Positions 47,087 to 57,241 of a stretch of 64,000 nucleotides of DNA are shown here, piece by piece. The first letter of the stretch is position 1. Every line of letters begins with the position of its first letter. The translations under genes were made by a program, and so were the position numbers. This DNA is from Methylobacterium dankookense (lineage in GTDB: Bacteria; Pseudomonadota; Alphaproteobacteria; Rhizobiales; Beijerinckiaceae): the NCBI RefSeq assembly GCF_902141855.1, contig NZ_CABFVH010000001.1, positions 248,001 to 312,000 of the forward strand. Reading direction: 5' to 3'. Below the pieces are notes generated by a model. It was not told where the DNA came from and did no database searches. It was given only the letters and a program-made list of their open reading frames with translations.

Positions 47087-48064
47087 ATGCTCACCTCCCT
47101 CAAGCGACGCAAGCGCACGGCGACCTTCCTGGCGCTCGCTGCCGCGCTGACGGTCGCGGCGCCCATCGCCGAGGCCCGGCCGGGCGGCGGCGGCAGCGTC
47201 GGGTCGCGCGGCTCCCGCACCTTCAACGCGCCCTCGGCGACGCCGACCGCGCCGGGCACGGCCGCGCCGATGCAGCGCACGCAGGCCCAGCCCGGCATGA
47301 CCAATCCCGGCATGCAGGCCCCGCAGCAGGGCCGGCGCTTCGGCGGCGGCTTCTTCGCGGGCCTTCTCGGCGCCGGCCTGATCGGCGCGCTGCTCGGTGC
47401 CGGCTTCTCGGGCGGCCTCGGCGGCTTCGCCTCCTTCCTCGGCCTGCTCCTGCAGGTCGGCCTCGTGGTGCTGCTGGTCTCCTTCGCGGTGCGCTGGTTC
47501 CGCCGCCGCAGCAGCAGCGGCCAGCCGGCGGGTGCCGGCGCGCCCTATGCCCGCTCCGGCCTCGATCAGGACCAGGGCCCGAACCCCGGCTCCGGCGGTC
47601 CGGGCGGCGCGATGGGCGGCGGCATGATGGGCGGCATGGGCGGCGCGCGCCCGGTGCAGCAGCGCCCCGTGCAGATCGGCCCGAACGACTTCCAGTCGTT
47701 CGAGCGCCTGCTCGGCGAGGTCCAGGACGCCTATTCCCACGAGGACAAGGTCGGCCTGCGCAACCTCACGACGCCTGAGATGGCCGGCTATTTCGAGGAG
47801 GAGCTGAACGCCAACGCGGCGCGCGGCGTCGTCAACCGGATCGCCGACGTCAAGCTCCAGCAGGGCGACCTGGCCGAGGCCTGGGGCGAGGGCGCGGACG
47901 AGTACGCCACGGTGGCGATGCGCTACACGCTGAAGGACGTCACGGTGGACCGCCGCACCGACCGCGTGGTCGAGACCGGCGCGCCGCAGGCCGTCGAGCT
48001 GTGGACCTTCGTCCGCCGCCCGGGCCGCCCGTGGATCCTCTCGGCGATCCAGCAGACCGCCTGA
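47087..48064 (+). CDS. Tim44-like domain membrane protein
   Basis: 325 residues. A signal-like N-terminus (about 10-30) is followed by Gly/Pro-rich sequence, two membrane segments (about 85-105 and 108-140, the latter FLGLLLQVGLVVLLVSFAVRWF), a low-complexity linker (GGGMMGGMGGARP) and a Tim44-like domain (about 200-325: NDFQSFERLLGEVQDAYS, RNLTTPEMAGYFEEEL). In mitochondria Tim44 tethers import motors; bacterial Tim44-like proteins probably bind membrane partners. The gene is monocistronic and ends with a strong terminator. Confidence 0.85.
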   Translation: MLTSLKRRKRTATFLALAAALTVAAPIAEARPGGGGSVGSRGSRTFNAPSATPTAPGTAAPMQRTQAQPGMTNPGMQAPQQGRRFGGGFFAGLLGAGLIGALLGAGFSGGLGGFASFLGLLLQVGLVVLLVSFAVRWFRRRSSSGQPAGAGAPYARSGLDQDQGPNPGSGGPGGAMGGGMMGGMGGARPVQQRPVQIGPNDFQSFERLLGEVQDAYSHEDKVGLRNLTTPEMAGYFEEELNANAARGVVNRIADVKLQQGDLAEAWGEGADEYATVAMRYTLKDVTVDRRTDRVVETGAPQAVELWTFVRRPGRPWILSAIQQTA

Positions 48065-48089
48065 ACCGCTTCGTAAGGGCCTGAACCTG

Positions 48090-48127
48090 GGCCGGCGCCG
48101 CACAACGCGGCGCCGGCCTTGATCGTT
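48090..48127 (+). terminator. Rho-independent terminator of the Tim44-like gene
   Basis: Perfect 12-bp stem GGCCGGCGCCGC / GCGGCGCCGGCC (48090-48118, loop ACAAC) followed by TTGATCGTTT. It also lies just downstream of rsmA on the minus strand and may serve both. Confidence 0.8.
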
Positions 48128-48133
48128 TGCGGA

Positions 48134-48988
48134 TCAGCGTCCCCGCCCGGCATCCCAGGCATTGGCCAGCGCCACGAAGCCCGCCACCGGCACCTCCTCC
48201 GCCCGCGCGGTCTCGGGCAGGGCGGCGGCCGCGAGGATCGTGCCGGGATCGGGGGTGAGCGCCTTCAGGCTCTGGCGCAGCATCTTGCGGCGCTGGCCGA
48301 AGGCGGCGCGGGTCACGGCCTCCAGCGCGCCGACCCGGCAGGGCAGCGGGTCCGGCCGCGGCACGAGGCGCACGATGCTCGACGTCACCTTCGGCGGCGG
48401 CACGAAGGCGGAGGGGCTGACGTCGAACAGGATGTCCGCTTGCGTGCGCCAGCCGCAGAGCACGCCGAGGCGGCCGTAATCGGCCCGCGCGCCCTCGTCG
48501 GCCACGATGCGCTCGGCGACCTCGCGCTGGAACATCAGGGTCAGCGAATCCCACCAGGGCGGCCAGGCCTCGACATCGAGCCAGCCGGTCAGCAGCGGCG
48601 TGCCGACATTGTAGGGCAGGTTCGCCACGATCCGGGCCGGCCCGTCGCCGACGAGCGGGCGCGGGTCGAATTCCAGCGCGTCGGCATCGACCACCTCGAG
48701 GCGGCCGGGATAATGCGCGGCGATCTCGGCGAGGGCGGGGAGCGCCCGGGGATCGCGCTCGATCGCGACGACGCGGGCTGCGCCCTCGGCCAGCAGCGCC
48801 CGGGTCAGGCCGCCCGGCCCGGGGCCGACCTCGACCACCGTGACCCCGGCGAGCGGGCCGGCCGCCCGGGCGATGCGGCCGGTGAGGTTGAGGTCGTAGA
48901 GGAAGTTCTGGCCGAGCGCCTTCTTCGGCTCGAGCCCGTGCCGGGCCACGACCTCGCGCAGGGGCGGCAGCCCGTCCGGGGCACTCAT
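48134..48988 (-). CDS. rsmA: 16S rRNA dimethyladenosine transferase (KsgA/RsmA)
   Basis: 284 residues. SAM-binding fold: [19 protein letters not shown] (about 18-36), [16 protein letters not shown] (about 51-66) and the adenine-methylase motif [12 protein letters not shown] (about 122-133). It dimethylates two adenines in the loop of 16S helix 45 and acts as a late 30S assembly checkpoint. Last gene of the lptFGD-pdxA-rsmA run, 32 bp after pdxA. Confidence 0.95.
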   Translation of the reverse strand: MSAPDGLPPLREVVARHGLEPKKALGQNFLYDLNLTGRIARAAGPLAGVTVVEVGPGPGGLTRALLAEGAARVVAIERDPRALPALAEIAAHYPGRLEVVDADALEFDPRPLVGDGPARIVANLPYNVGTPLLTGWLDVEAWPPWWDSLTLMFQREVAERIVADEGARADYGRLGVLCGWRTQADILFDVSPSAFVPPPKVTSSIVRLVPRPDPLPCRVGALEAVTRAAFGQRRKMLRQSLKALTPDPGTILAAAALPETARAEEVPVAGFVALANAWDAGRGR

Positions 48989-49020
48989 GTCATCTCCGAT
49001 CCGTCAGAGCGGCCGCGGTA

Positions 49021-50124
49021 TCACAGCTCGTCGTCGGGGTCGAAGTGGCGCATCTGCGAGGGGCGCCCGGCATAGGCGCTGATCGGGATGACCTCGGCGC
49101 CGGAGGCCTTCGCGATGCCGGCGTTGCGGGCGAGCCGCTCGGCGAGCCGCAAGGCCGCGACCAGACTGTCGGGCCTCGCGATGCCCTGCCCGGCGATGTC
49201 GAAGGCGGTGCCGTGGTCCGGCGAGGTGCGGATGAAGGGCAGCCCCAGCGTGACGTTGACGCCGTCGTCGAAGGCGATGGTCTTGATCGGGATCAGCGCC
49301 TGGTCGTGGGTGGGCGCCAGCGCCACGTCGTAGGTCTCGCGGGCGCGGGCATGGAACAGGGTGTCGGCCGGCAGCGGTCCTCGGATGTCGATCCCCTCCC
49401 CGCGCAGCCGCGCCACCGCCGGGGCGAGCACGTCGCGGTCCTCGCTGCCCATGGTGCCGGCCTCGCCCGCATGCGGGTTGAGCCCGGCGAGCACGAGGCG
49501 CGGCTCGGGCAGGCCGAAGCGCTCCTTGAGGTCGCGCACCACGATGCGCGCCGTCTCCTCGACGAGATCCTGGGTGAGCAGGTCCGGCACCGCGCGCAGG
49601 GGCACGTGGATCGTCACCGGCACCACCGAGAGATCCTGGCTCCAGATCATCATCACCGGCCGCGGGGGCGTGCGCCCCGGGGCGACGGCGAGGGCCGCGA
49701 GGAACTCGGTATGGCCGGGATGGGCGAACCCCGCCCGGGTCAGCACGAACTTGGCGATGGGGTTGGTGACGATGGCCGCAGCGCGGCCCGCCTTCACGAA
49801 GCCGACCGCGGCGGTGATCGATTCGATGACCGCCCCCGCATAGACGGAATCGGGCCGCCCCGGCAGGGCGGCGATGGCGGTGCCGCTGGGAAGCGCCACC
49901 ACGGGCAGCGCCCGCGGGAAGACCTCGGCCGCGGTCTCGGGATCGATCTCGGCGACCGGCACGGGCAGGCCCATGCGATCGGCGGCACGCTCGACGAAGG
50001 CCGGATCGGCGACGAGGAAGAAGGGCGGCAGCGGATTCAGCCCGCCGCGGCCGAGCCAGGCCGCGAGCGCGATCTCCGGGCCGATCCCGGCCGGGTCTCC
50101 GAGGGTCAGGGCGAGAGGGGGCAT
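49021..50124 (-). CDS. pdxA: 4-hydroxythreonine-4-phosphate dehydrogenase
   Basis: 367 residues from MPPLALTLGDPAGIGPE at 50124; the longer frame is unsupported. Metal-binding histidines are in PGHTEFLA (about 150), LNPHAGEAGTMGSED (about 225) and FIRTSPDHGTAFDIAG (about 285). It oxidises 4-phosphohydroxy-threonine with NAD in pyridoxal phosphate synthesis. Followed by rsmA as usual. In E. coli and many alphaproteobacteria surA precedes it; here a palindromic repeat of 120 bp and lptD do. Confidence 0.94.
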   Translation of the reverse strand: MPPLALTLGDPAGIGPEIALAAWLGRGGLNPLPPFFLVADPAFVERAADRMGLPVPVAEIDPETAAEVFPRALPVVALPSGTAIAALPGRPDSVYAGAVIESITAAVGFVKAGRAAAIVTNPIAKFVLTRAGFAHPGHTEFLAALAVAPGRTPPRPVMMIWSQDLSVVPVTIHVPLRAVPDLLTQDLVEETARIVVRDLKERFGLPEPRLVLAGLNPHAGEAGTMGSEDRDVLAPAVARLRGEGIDIRGPLPADTLFHARARETYDVALAPTHDQALIPIKTIAFDDGVNVTLGLPFIRTSPDHGTAFDIAGQGIARPDSLVAALRLAERLARNAGIAKASGAEVIPISAYAGRPSQMRHFDPDDEL

Positions 50125-50200
50125 GGGGCAGGCTCGCGGGATGGCGCGGGGCCGGTGCGCCACAGGAGGGGATTAAGGGAGCCGGTGCTGGGCGCGCAAG

Positions 50201-50320
50201 GCGCGGGTCCCCTCCCCCTTGCGAGGAGGGGTCAGGGGTGGGGGTGGCGCAGGATGAAGCGTTTCGGTGCCTTCTGCACCCCCCCACCTCCGGCTCCTCC
50301 CCGCACGGGGGAGGAGAGGC
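50201..50320. repeat. Long inverted repeat, family C copy 2
   Basis: About 120 bp, matching 34776-34890 with few changes: GCGGGTCCCCTCCCCCTTGC at one end, CGGTGCCTTCTGCACC in the middle, CTCCTCCCCGCACGGGGGAG at the other. The ends are complementary, giving a long hairpin. It fills most of the 211-bp gap between lptD and pdxA. Confidence 0.85.
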
Positions 50321-50335
50321 CCAACTCGGCCCGCC

Positions 50336-52939
50336 TCAGCGGACCGAGGCGATGCCGTCGTTGGTGGTGACGGTGCCGACGTTCTGGCGGAGATCCGCCT
50401 CGCCCAGCGTCTTCAGCTCCAGGCGCAGCAGCACGGTCTGGTTGCGCTCGCGGGTGCCGAGCGCGGTGGCGATCGGCGAGACGATGTAGTTCAGCGAGAC
50501 CGTGGTGCACTCGTCCTGGTAGCCGCCGCCGATGCTCATGCCGGACAGGTAGAACCGGCCCGGGTTCTGGTAGACCGGCGCGAGGCCGACCGGGTTGGCG
50601 AGGTAGCTGGCATAGGCGTCCGAGAACAGGTCGCGCGTGTCGAGATAGTGCGTCATGTCGACGAGCGCCGAGCCGGTGACGAACCAGTTCGGGGTGATGT
50701 TGTAGGTGGCGCTCGCGGTCACGCCCTCGCGGCGGTGGCTGAAGCCGAGCAGCGGCTGCGCCTCGTAGTAGGAGTAGAAGGCCGAGAGCGTCAGCGGCAG
50801 GAACGGCGCGAAGCGCGCGGTCACGCCGGTCTCGAAGCGGTTGACCTTGAAGTCGCTGTGGTCGAACCGCGCCCGGGTGATGAAGGAGATGTTCTGGTTC
50901 GGCGAGAGCTGGAAGCGGCCGACGAAGTCCGAGCGGCGCGTCTCCAGGCCAGATTCCAGGCCGACATTGGCGATGTCGCCGCGGCGGAACGAGTTCACCC
51001 CCGCGACCTGGATCGACTCGCCGAACATCACGTTCGTGTACCAGCCCGCATCCGTCGTCACCGAGTACTGGCCGCCGAGATTGGCGCGCACGCCGCCCTC
51101 GGCGCGGTCGTAGCCGGAGAACTTGTCCCACTCGAACAGCGAGGTGTCGTCGAAAACGAGGCTCTGCGCGTCCTCGTTCGGCAGGCGGCCGATGCGGGTC
51201 TCGGATGGCCGCGCGATGATCTGCGCGATCGGCTCGATCGTGTGGACGCCGAGCGGCCCGAAATTGCTGACGAACGGGTAGCGGTAGTCGATGCCGACGG
51301 CCGGCGTGACGCGGCCGTTGAAGCCCTCGCCCACGTTGGCGATCGTCGGCACCAGGGCGTTCTGGTAGCCGGACAGGCTCGGATTGGTGAAGAAGGCGTC
51401 CGCCCGGAGATAGGTGAAGGGCGTGAAGACCTGGCCCGCATCGTCGATGAAGCTGCGCCGCCAGGAGGCCATGGCCGAGGCGCGCGTGTTGGTGCCGGCG
51501 AGCCCGCGGATCAGGCAGGAGGCCCGGTTGAAGGTCGAGCAGGTCTCGTAGAGCGGGTAGCTGACGCCGTTGAAGCTCGGGCTGAACAGGTAGGCCGAGG
51601 TGCGCGGCAGGCCCTGGAAGTCGGTGGCCTCGCGGGTCAGGCTGGTGATGTTGGCCTCGAAACGCACCTCGCCGCCGAGCTCGCCCGGCCCGTTGATGCG
51701 CTTGTCGTAGTCGATCACCGGGGCGACGATCGGCTGCTCCTTCTGCCAGTCGAAGCTCGACAGGCCCTTGAAGTAGTAGCCCCGCGCCTCGAACCAGGAG
51801 CGGTCGCCCTGCCCGATCAGGTAGGCGGTCGACACCGCCTCGCGGAAATAATCCGTGACGATGTTCTGGTTGCGGATGCGGTAGTTGTCGAGGAACCACT
51901 TGTCGGTGACGCCGACGAGGTCCCAGCCCGTGCGCCAGCGGTCGTTGATGTAGAAGCGGCCCCGGCTCTCGATCGAGCCGCGGAAGTCGCGGTCGCCCGC
52001 GCCGAGGGGGCCCGGCAGGAAGGCCGAGGGCGTCGTCTGGAAGATGCCCGACAGGCGCAGGTTGTACGAGCCGTTGTCGAGCCGCTGGCGGAACTCGGCT
52101 TGGCCGAGCACGCCCTGCCGGCTGACGAAGGTCGGCGAGACCGTCAGGTCGTAGTCGGGCGCGAGGTTGAAGAAGTAGGGCACCGCGGCGCCGGTGCCGA
52201 TCGCCGTCGAGGTGACGAAGCGCGGGGTCAGGAAGCCGCTCTTGCGCTTCACCGTCGGGTCGGGCGCCTCGAAATACGGCAGGTAGGCCACCGGGATGCC
52301 GGCGAGCTCCAGCTGCGATTCCTCGAAGTAGATCGTGTGCGTCTCGTTGTTGTGGATGATCTTGGTGGCGCGCACCTGCCAGAGCGGCGGCTTCTCCGGG
52401 TTGTCCTTGCACGGCTCGCAGGCCGTGTAGGTGCCGTAGTCGAAGGCCGTCTGCTCGCCGTTCAGGCGCTCGGCCCGCGGGGCGGAGAAGCGGGTCCGCA
52501 CGGTCTCGCCGCGGCGCTCGACCGATTGCTGGATGCGCAGGGAATCGATGAAGCCGGTCTTGAAGTCGTCGGTCAGCTCCATGCGCTCGCCGGTGACGAC
52601 GGCGCCGTCCTTGTCGGTGAGGCGGACATTGCCTTCCGCGAAGACGCGGCTGGTGGCGCGGTCGTAGCGCACGCGGTCGGCCTGGAGGGTGCGCGGGCCG
52701 TAATGCAGCTCGGCATTGCCCCGCGCGGTGACCGTGTTGTTGTCGTTGTCGTAGACGAGCTCGTCGGCCTCCACGAGGAGCTTGTCCCCGGGCTTGCCCT
52801 CGAGCTTCTTCGCGAGCGGATTCGGCGCGCCGCTCGACTGGGCGAGCGCCGGCGTTGCCGCCGCGGCGAGAGCCGTCAGCAGCGCCGTCAGCCCGGCGAT
52901 CCGCGCGATGTCGGAGACCTTACGCAACGCCTGTCCCAA
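50336..52939 (-). CDS. lptD: LPS-assembly protein LptD
   Basis: 867 residues. Signal peptide (about 1-33, PALAQS), a periplasmic LptA-like OstA domain (about 45-170: LLVEADELVYDNDNNTVTARGNAELH), then the 26-strand outer-membrane barrel. The plug-side motif TACEPCKDNPEKPPLWQVRA (about 167-186) has a cysteine pair probably forming the structural disulfide. With LptE it inserts lipopolysaccharide into the outer leaflet. It follows lptF-lptG, so the export bridge genes are co-located. Confidence 0.94.
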   Translation of the reverse strand: MGQALRKVSDIARIAGLTALLTALAAAATPALAQSSGAPNPLAKKLEGKPGDKLLVEADELVYDNDNNTVTARGNAELHYGPRTLQADRVRYDRATSRVFAEGNVRLTDKDGAVVTGERMELTDDFKTGFIDSLRIQQSVERRGETVRTRFSAPRAERLNGEQTAFDYGTYTACEPCKDNPEKPPLWQVRATKIIHNNETHTIYFEESQLELAGIPVAYLPYFEAPDPTVKRKSGFLTPRFVTSTAIGTGAAVPYFFNLAPDYDLTVSPTFVSRQGVLGQAEFRQRLDNGSYNLRLSGIFQTTPSAFLPGPLGAGDRDFRGSIESRGRFYINDRWRTGWDLVGVTDKWFLDNYRIRNQNIVTDYFREAVSTAYLIGQGDRSWFEARGYYFKGLSSFDWQKEQPIVAPVIDYDKRINGPGELGGEVRFEANITSLTREATDFQGLPRTSAYLFSPSFNGVSYPLYETCSTFNRASCLIRGLAGTNTRASAMASWRRSFIDDAGQVFTPFTYLRADAFFTNPSLSGYQNALVPTIANVGEGFNGRVTPAVGIDYRYPFVSNFGPLGVHTIEPIAQIIARPSETRIGRLPNEDAQSLVFDDTSLFEWDKFSGYDRAEGGVRANLGGQYSVTTDAGWYTNVMFGESIQVAGVNSFRRGDIANVGLESGLETRRSDFVGRFQLSPNQNISFITRARFDHSDFKVNRFETGVTARFAPFLPLTLSAFYSYYEAQPLLGFSHRREGVTASATYNITPNWFVTGSALVDMTHYLDTRDLFSDAYASYLANPVGLAPVYQNPGRFYLSGMSIGGGYQDECTTVSLNYIVSPIATALGTRERNQTVLLRLELKTLGEADLRQNVGTVTTNDGIASVR

Positions 52940-53010
52940 CCCCGGTGACGTCTGCCGTCACGAACACACTCAAACCTCGCCTCCCGATTCCCGCTCGGAA
53001 GGAGCGGGTC

Positions 53011-54099
53011 TCATCCGTCTTCCTGGTACAGAAGCGTGAGCGTACCGAGGAGGCTTCCTACCACGGCCGGCAGCCAGGCCGCCACTGGCGCCGCCACGAG
53101 ACCCGCGGCGCCGAGACCCTCCATCAACTGCCGCGCGACGTAGAGCGCGAACCCCGCCGCCACGCCGCCCAGCACGAGCTTTCCGACACCACCAAAGCGG
53201 AAAAACCGTAAGGAAACGGTTGCGGCGACGAGGACCATGGCCAGAAACAGGGCCGGCCGCGCCCAGAGCACGTCGTACTGGAGGCGGTAGCGGGTGGCGT
53301 CGAGACCGGCCCGTTCGGTCCGCGCGATCGTGTCCGGCAGTTGCCAGAAAGGCACAGATTCCGGGGGGGTGAAGCGCTGGCGGATCTGCCCGAGGTCGAG
53401 AGTCGAGGCGATCAGGTAGCTGCCGAAGGATTCGGGCGGCGACTCGGGCGTGATCAGGCGGACATCCTGGAGCTCCCACCAGCCGTCGTGGAGCACGGCG
53501 CGGGCGGCCACGATCTCGGCGGTGAAACGGCCGTCATCGTCGAAGGTGTAGACCTGCACGCCGGCGAGGGTGGTGGTGCCCTCCACCGCCGTCTCGGCCC
53601 GGATGATGGCGCTGCCGTCGATGCTCTTCTGGCGCAGCCAGAGCGCCTTGCCGGAGCCCGCCTTGGTGGATTTGGCGAAGATCTTCGCCTCGATCTCGGT
53701 GGAGCGCTGCTTCAGGGCCGCCGAGAGGGGGTTGTAGACGCCCACCGCGAAGGCGCCGAGCGCCAAAGCCACGAACAGGCCGGGCTGGAGGAACTGCCAG
53801 GCCGAGATCCCGGCCGCGCGCGCCACCACCAGCTCGAGCTTGCGCGAGAGCTGGAGGAGCGCCGCCATCGAGCCGAACAGCACCGCGAAGGGCAGCACGC
53901 CCTCGGCGACCGCGGGGGTGCGGTAGAGCGAGAGCTGCGCCATCAGCCCCGTGGAGGCGCCCTCGGCATCGCCCGCCCGGCGCAGCAGCTCCACGAAGTC
54001 GAGGGTGTAGACCAGGGCGAAGACGGTGATGAAGACGCCGAGCACGGTGCGCACGAAGCGCCACGCGAAATAGGTCCCGAGAGTGCGGCCGATCAGCAT
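53011..54099 (-). CDS. lptG: LPS export ABC transporter permease LptG
   Basis: 362 residues. Membrane helices at about 10-35, 60-80, 100-120 and three near the C-terminus (about 270-355) flank a periplasmic beta-jellyroll domain (about 130-265). The N-terminal GRTLGTYFAWRFVRTVLGVF is typical. LptG pairs with LptF and the LptB ATPase (not in window) to extract LPS from the inner membrane. It starts 3 bp after the lptF stop, implying translational coupling. Confidence 0.93.
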   Translation of the reverse strand: MLIGRTLGTYFAWRFVRTVLGVFITVFALVYTLDFVELLRRAGDAEGASTGLMAQLSLYRTPAVAEGVLPFAVLFGSMAALLQLSRKLELVVARAAGISAWQFLQPGLFVALALGAFAVGVYNPLSAALKQRSTEIEAKIFAKSTKAGSGKALWLRQKSIDGSAIIRAETAVEGTTTLAGVQVYTFDDDGRFTAEIVAARAVLHDGWWELQDVRLITPESPPESFGSYLIASTLDLGQIRQRFTPPESVPFWQLPDTIARTERAGLDATRYRLQYDVLWARPALFLAMVLVAATVSLRFFRFGGVGKLVLGGVAAGFALYVARQLMEGLGAAGLVAAPVAAWLPAVVGSLLGTLTLLYQEDG

Positions 54100-54102
54100 G
54101 GC

Positions 54103-55260
54103 CTAGCCCCGCGCGAGCCGGCGGCCCGGCCCCAGGCCCCGGAGGGCGGCGGCGAGGCGCGCGTTGAGGCTGCGCACCGCCGGACCGTGGAAGATGATCA
54201 GGCTCGACAGGCCGATCGCCGCGAGCGGCACCGCGTAGATCGCGAGCGCCGCCCCGGCGCTGCGCGCGGCGGCGCTCGTCGCGGCGAAGCCCGCGATGCG
54301 CAGCGCCACCACGGCGACCACGGCGCCGGCCACCGCCACGCCCCGCCCCTGGCGGGTGGTGCGCGGGTCGCCGAGGGCGGCGAAGGCGATGAAGGCGAGC
54401 GCCAGCGGGTAGAGCCAGGAGGAGAGCCGGTCGTGCAGTTCCGCCCGGAAGCGGCCCTTCTGGAGCTTGAAGTAGCCCTCCGTCCGGTCGGGGAAGAGGA
54501 GCTGCGTCGTCGAGCGCTCGCGCGGCTTGTAGATCACGTCCGAGTCCGGGGGCGCGAAGGCGGCGAGGTCGATCGTGTAGCGCTCGAAGGTCAGGATCGA
54601 GGAATCGCGGCTGTCCTTCTGCTGCTGGAGCACGCTGCCCTTCTCCAGCGCGAGGTAGCTCTGGCCCTCCACCTCCACCGCGTTGCCGCGGTCGGCGAGG
54701 TAGACCTTGCTCTTGCCGGCCTCGCGCCCGTCCCGGATGAACAGGCCGAGCAGCGTCCCGTTCTGCCCGCGCTCGCGGAAGTGGAAGCTGATCCCGTTGT
54801 CGAGCTCGGTGAACTGGCCCTCCTTCACCACGTTGGCGATGAAGTCGCCGCGCACCCGCGTGATGACGTCGCGCAGCTCCTGGAAGCTCGCCGGCATCAC
54901 CACGATGGTGAGGAAGCCGACGAGGAAGCTCACCATGGTCGCGAGCGTCAGGAAGGGCCGCAGGATCGCCCGCGGGCGCATGCCGGCGGCCGACATCACG
55001 ATCAGCTCCGAATCGCCGTTGAGCTTGTTCAGCGCGTAGATGACCGCGATGAACAGGGCCATCGGCGCGATCACGACGACGAGGGTCGGCAGCGACAGGC
55101 CGGTGACGAACAGGAAGATCAGGAGCGTCTGCCCCTTGGCCGTGATCAGGTCGAGCTCGCGCAGGGCCTGCGTCACCCAGATCGTGCCCGTCAGCCCGAT
55201 CAGGCAGGCGAGGAAGGCGCCGAGCGCGATGCGGAAGATGTAGCGCTCGATCTGGTTCAT
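54103..55260 (-). CDS. lptF: LPS export ABC transporter permease LptF
   Basis: 385 residues from [17 protein letters not shown] at 55260; the frame reaches 55320 but the conserved start is here. Same architecture as LptG: three N-terminal helices, periplasmic jellyroll (about 135-265, [20 protein letters not shown]), three C-terminal helices, and a long Ala-rich tail. First gene of the lptF-lptG-lptD run. It is divergent from pepA, as in most Hyphomicrobiales. Confidence 0.93.
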   Translation of the reverse strand: MNQIERYIFRIALGAFLACLIGLTGTIWVTQALRELDLITAKGQTLLIFLFVTGLSLPTLVVVIAPMALFIAVIYALNKLNGDSELIVMSAAGMRPRAILRPFLTLATMVSFLVGFLTIVVMPASFQELRDVITRVRGDFIANVVKEGQFTELDNGISFHFRERGQNGTLLGLFIRDGREAGKSKVYLADRGNAVEVEGQSYLALEKGSVLQQQKDSRDSSILTFERYTIDLAAFAPPDSDVIYKPRERSTTQLLFPDRTEGYFKLQKGRFRAELHDRLSSWLYPLALAFIAFAALGDPRTTRQGRGVAVAGAVVAVVALRIAGFAATSAAARSAGAALAIYAVPLAAIGLSSLIIFHGPAVRSLNARLAAALRGLGPGRRLARG

Positions 55261-55460
55261 CGCGTCGGCCCCGGGGCCTCCTCTTTGCCGGCTGTTCGGT
55301 TCGCCCGTGCGCACTGGCATGGCGCGCGAACTGGGGCGGTTTCAAGAGCGAAGCCGCCGCGTTGCGTTCTCTGCCTCAGCGGCTACACAGGATGCACCAT
55401 CGCGGAGGCCCGCGGCGCGGGCCTCGATCTCACGACCGGAAGCACTTCGGAAAGCGGCAC

Positions 55461-56954
55461 ATGGCGGACGGCATCAGCATCACCTTCGCACCGGTCGGGC
55501 GGGCCGGCGGGGGCGACCTCGTCGTGTTCGTGGGCGACGACCTCGCCCTCGGCAGCGCCGCGCGCGAGGTGCTGGGGCAGGCGGGCACCGATCTCGTCGC
55601 CCGCGCGGCGGCCTCCGAGCAGTTCAAGGGCCGCGCGCAGACCGCGCTGGCGCTGCCGGCGCCCGCCGGGGTGGAGGCGGACCGCCTCGTCGTGATCGGC
55701 CTCGGCTCGGACAAGGACCGCGCCAAGGTCGAGTGGCCGATGCTCGGCGGCTTCACCGCCGGCAAGGTCCCCGGCCGGCAGGCCCGGGTGGTGCTCGACT
55801 GGCCGGGCGCCGAGATCGGCGGGCGCGAGGCGGCCGACTTCGCCCTCGGCGCGCGCCTGCGCGGCTACGCCTTCGACCGCTACAAGACCAAGAAGAAGAA
55901 CGACGAGGACAAGGGCGGCGCCGCGCTGACCCTGATGCTCGCCGACCACGCCGCGGCGGAGGCGGCGGGCAAGGACAGCGCCGCGGTCGCCGCGGGCGTG
56001 GTGCTCGCCCGCGACCTCGTGAACGAGCCGCCGAACGTGCTCTACCCGGCCGAGTTCGCCCGGCGCGCCGCGGAGCTGACGAAGCTCGGCGTCGAGGTGG
56101 AGGTGCTGGAGCCCGCCCGCCTGCGCGAGCTCGGCATGGGCGCCCTGCTCGCCGTGGCCCAGGGCTCGGCCCGCGAGCCGCGCGTGGCGATCATGCGCTG
56201 GAACGGCGGCCGGCCCGGCGACGCGCCGCTCGCGCTGATCGGCAAGGGCGTGGTGTTCGATTCCGGCGGCGTCTCCATCAAGTCGGCCGGCGGCATGGAG
56301 GACATGAAGGGCGACATGGGCGGCGCGGCGGCCGTGGTCGGCACCCTGCACGCGCTGGCGAGCCGCAAGGCCAAGGCCAACGTGGTCGGCGCCATCGGCA
56401 TCGTCGAGAACATGCCCGACGGCAATTCCTACCGGCCCTCCGACATCGTCACCTCCATGTCGGGCCAGACCATCGAGGTCATCAACACGGATGCCGAGGG
56501 GCGCCTCGTCCTCGCCGACGTGCTCTGGCACATCCAGCAGGCCTACAAGCCCAAGGCAATGATCGACCTCGCCACGCTCACCGGCGCGATCATTGTGGCC
56601 CTCGGCCAGGACATCGCCGGCATGTTCTCGAATGACGACGAGCTCTCCGGCCGCCTCCACGCGGCGGGCGAGGCGACGGGCGAGAAGGTCTGGCGGATGC
56701 CGCTGATCCCGGCCTACGACAAGGCGATCGACTCGAAGTTCGCCGACATGAAGAATACCGGCGGCCGGCACGGCGGCGCGGCCACCGCGGCCGCCTTCCT
56801 CAAGCGCTACGTCAACGACACGCCTTGGGCGCATCTCGACATCGCGGGCGTGGCCATGTCCTCGACCGCGAGCGAGATCAACAAGAGCTGGGGCGCCGGC
56901 TGGGGCGTCCGCCTGCTCGACCGGCTGGTGCGCGACCATTACGAGGCGCGCTGA
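55461..56954 (+). CDS. pepA: Leucyl aminopeptidase PepA
   Basis: 497 residues from [17 protein letters not shown] at 55461; the open frame further upstream is unsupported. The M17 catalytic domain (about 180-490) has [18 protein letters not shown] (about 257-274), [14 protein letters not shown] (family signature, about 342-355) and two-zinc ligands within these. It removes N-terminal amino acids from peptides; in some bacteria PepA also binds DNA. Divergent from lptF with a 200-bp shared promoter region. Confidence 0.95.
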   Translation: MADGISITFAPVGRAGGGDLVVFVGDDLALGSAAREVLGQAGTDLVARAAASEQFKGRAQTALALPAPAGVEADRLVVIGLGSDKDRAKVEWPMLGGFTAGKVPGRQARVVLDWPGAEIGGREAADFALGARLRGYAFDRYKTKKKNDEDKGGAALTLMLADHAAAEAAGKDSAAVAAGVVLARDLVNEPPNVLYPAEFARRAAELTKLGVEVEVLEPARLRELGMGALLAVAQGSAREPRVAIMRWNGGRPGDAPLALIGKGVVFDSGGVSIKSAGGMEDMKGDMGGAAAVVGTLHALASRKAKANVVGAIGIVENMPDGNSYRPSDIVTSMSGQTIEVINTDAEGRLVLADVLWHIQQAYKPKAMIDLATLTGAIIVALGQDIAGMFSNDDELSGRLHAAGEATGEKVWRMPLIPAYDKAIDSKFADMKNTGGRHGGAATAAAFLKRYVNDTPWAHLDIAGVAMSSTASEINKSWGAGWGVRLLDRLVRDHYEAR

Positions 56955-56985
56955 GCGGGCCCTGCGCGCGTCAGAACCAGAAGCT

Positions 56986-57015
56986 GACTTCCCCTCTCGA
57001 ACGGGAGGGGAAGTC
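56986..57015. terminator. Hairpin after pepA
   Basis: Perfect 11-bp stem GACTTCCCCTC / GAGGGGAAGTC, eight-base loop, 31 bp after the pepA stop and followed by CTGCTTTC. The loop and arm bases resemble family-B repeats (CCCCTCTCGAACGGGAGGGG), so the terminator may be a repeat copy. Confidence 0.55.
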
Positions 57016-57241
57016 CTGCTTTCAAAACCTCGCAAGATGGTCCGCGCGAAAGTCCGTTTCCGACCCTTCTCTGAAGTCCGCAGCGTCCGCTTGCGGGCTG
57101 TCTGGTGAGGCGGAACCTACGACAAGGGTTGGTTGCAAAGCCGGCAGGCTGGTTCCGAGAAGCCAGCACGAGGAAGCGGCCATCATCACGGCGACCGCTC
57201 AAATCCCGTCCGGAGGTTTGGAACGTTGATCTTTCAAGTGG

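Noticed and set aside
50267..52948. 893-codon plus-strand frame antisense to lptD
   Set aside because: Low-complexity RGE/RV-rich translation with no motif; lptD on the minus strand is unambiguous.
53341..55695. 784-codon plus-strand frame over lptG/lptF
   Set aside because: Shadow frame; it crosses two well-supported permease genes and has no ribosome site.
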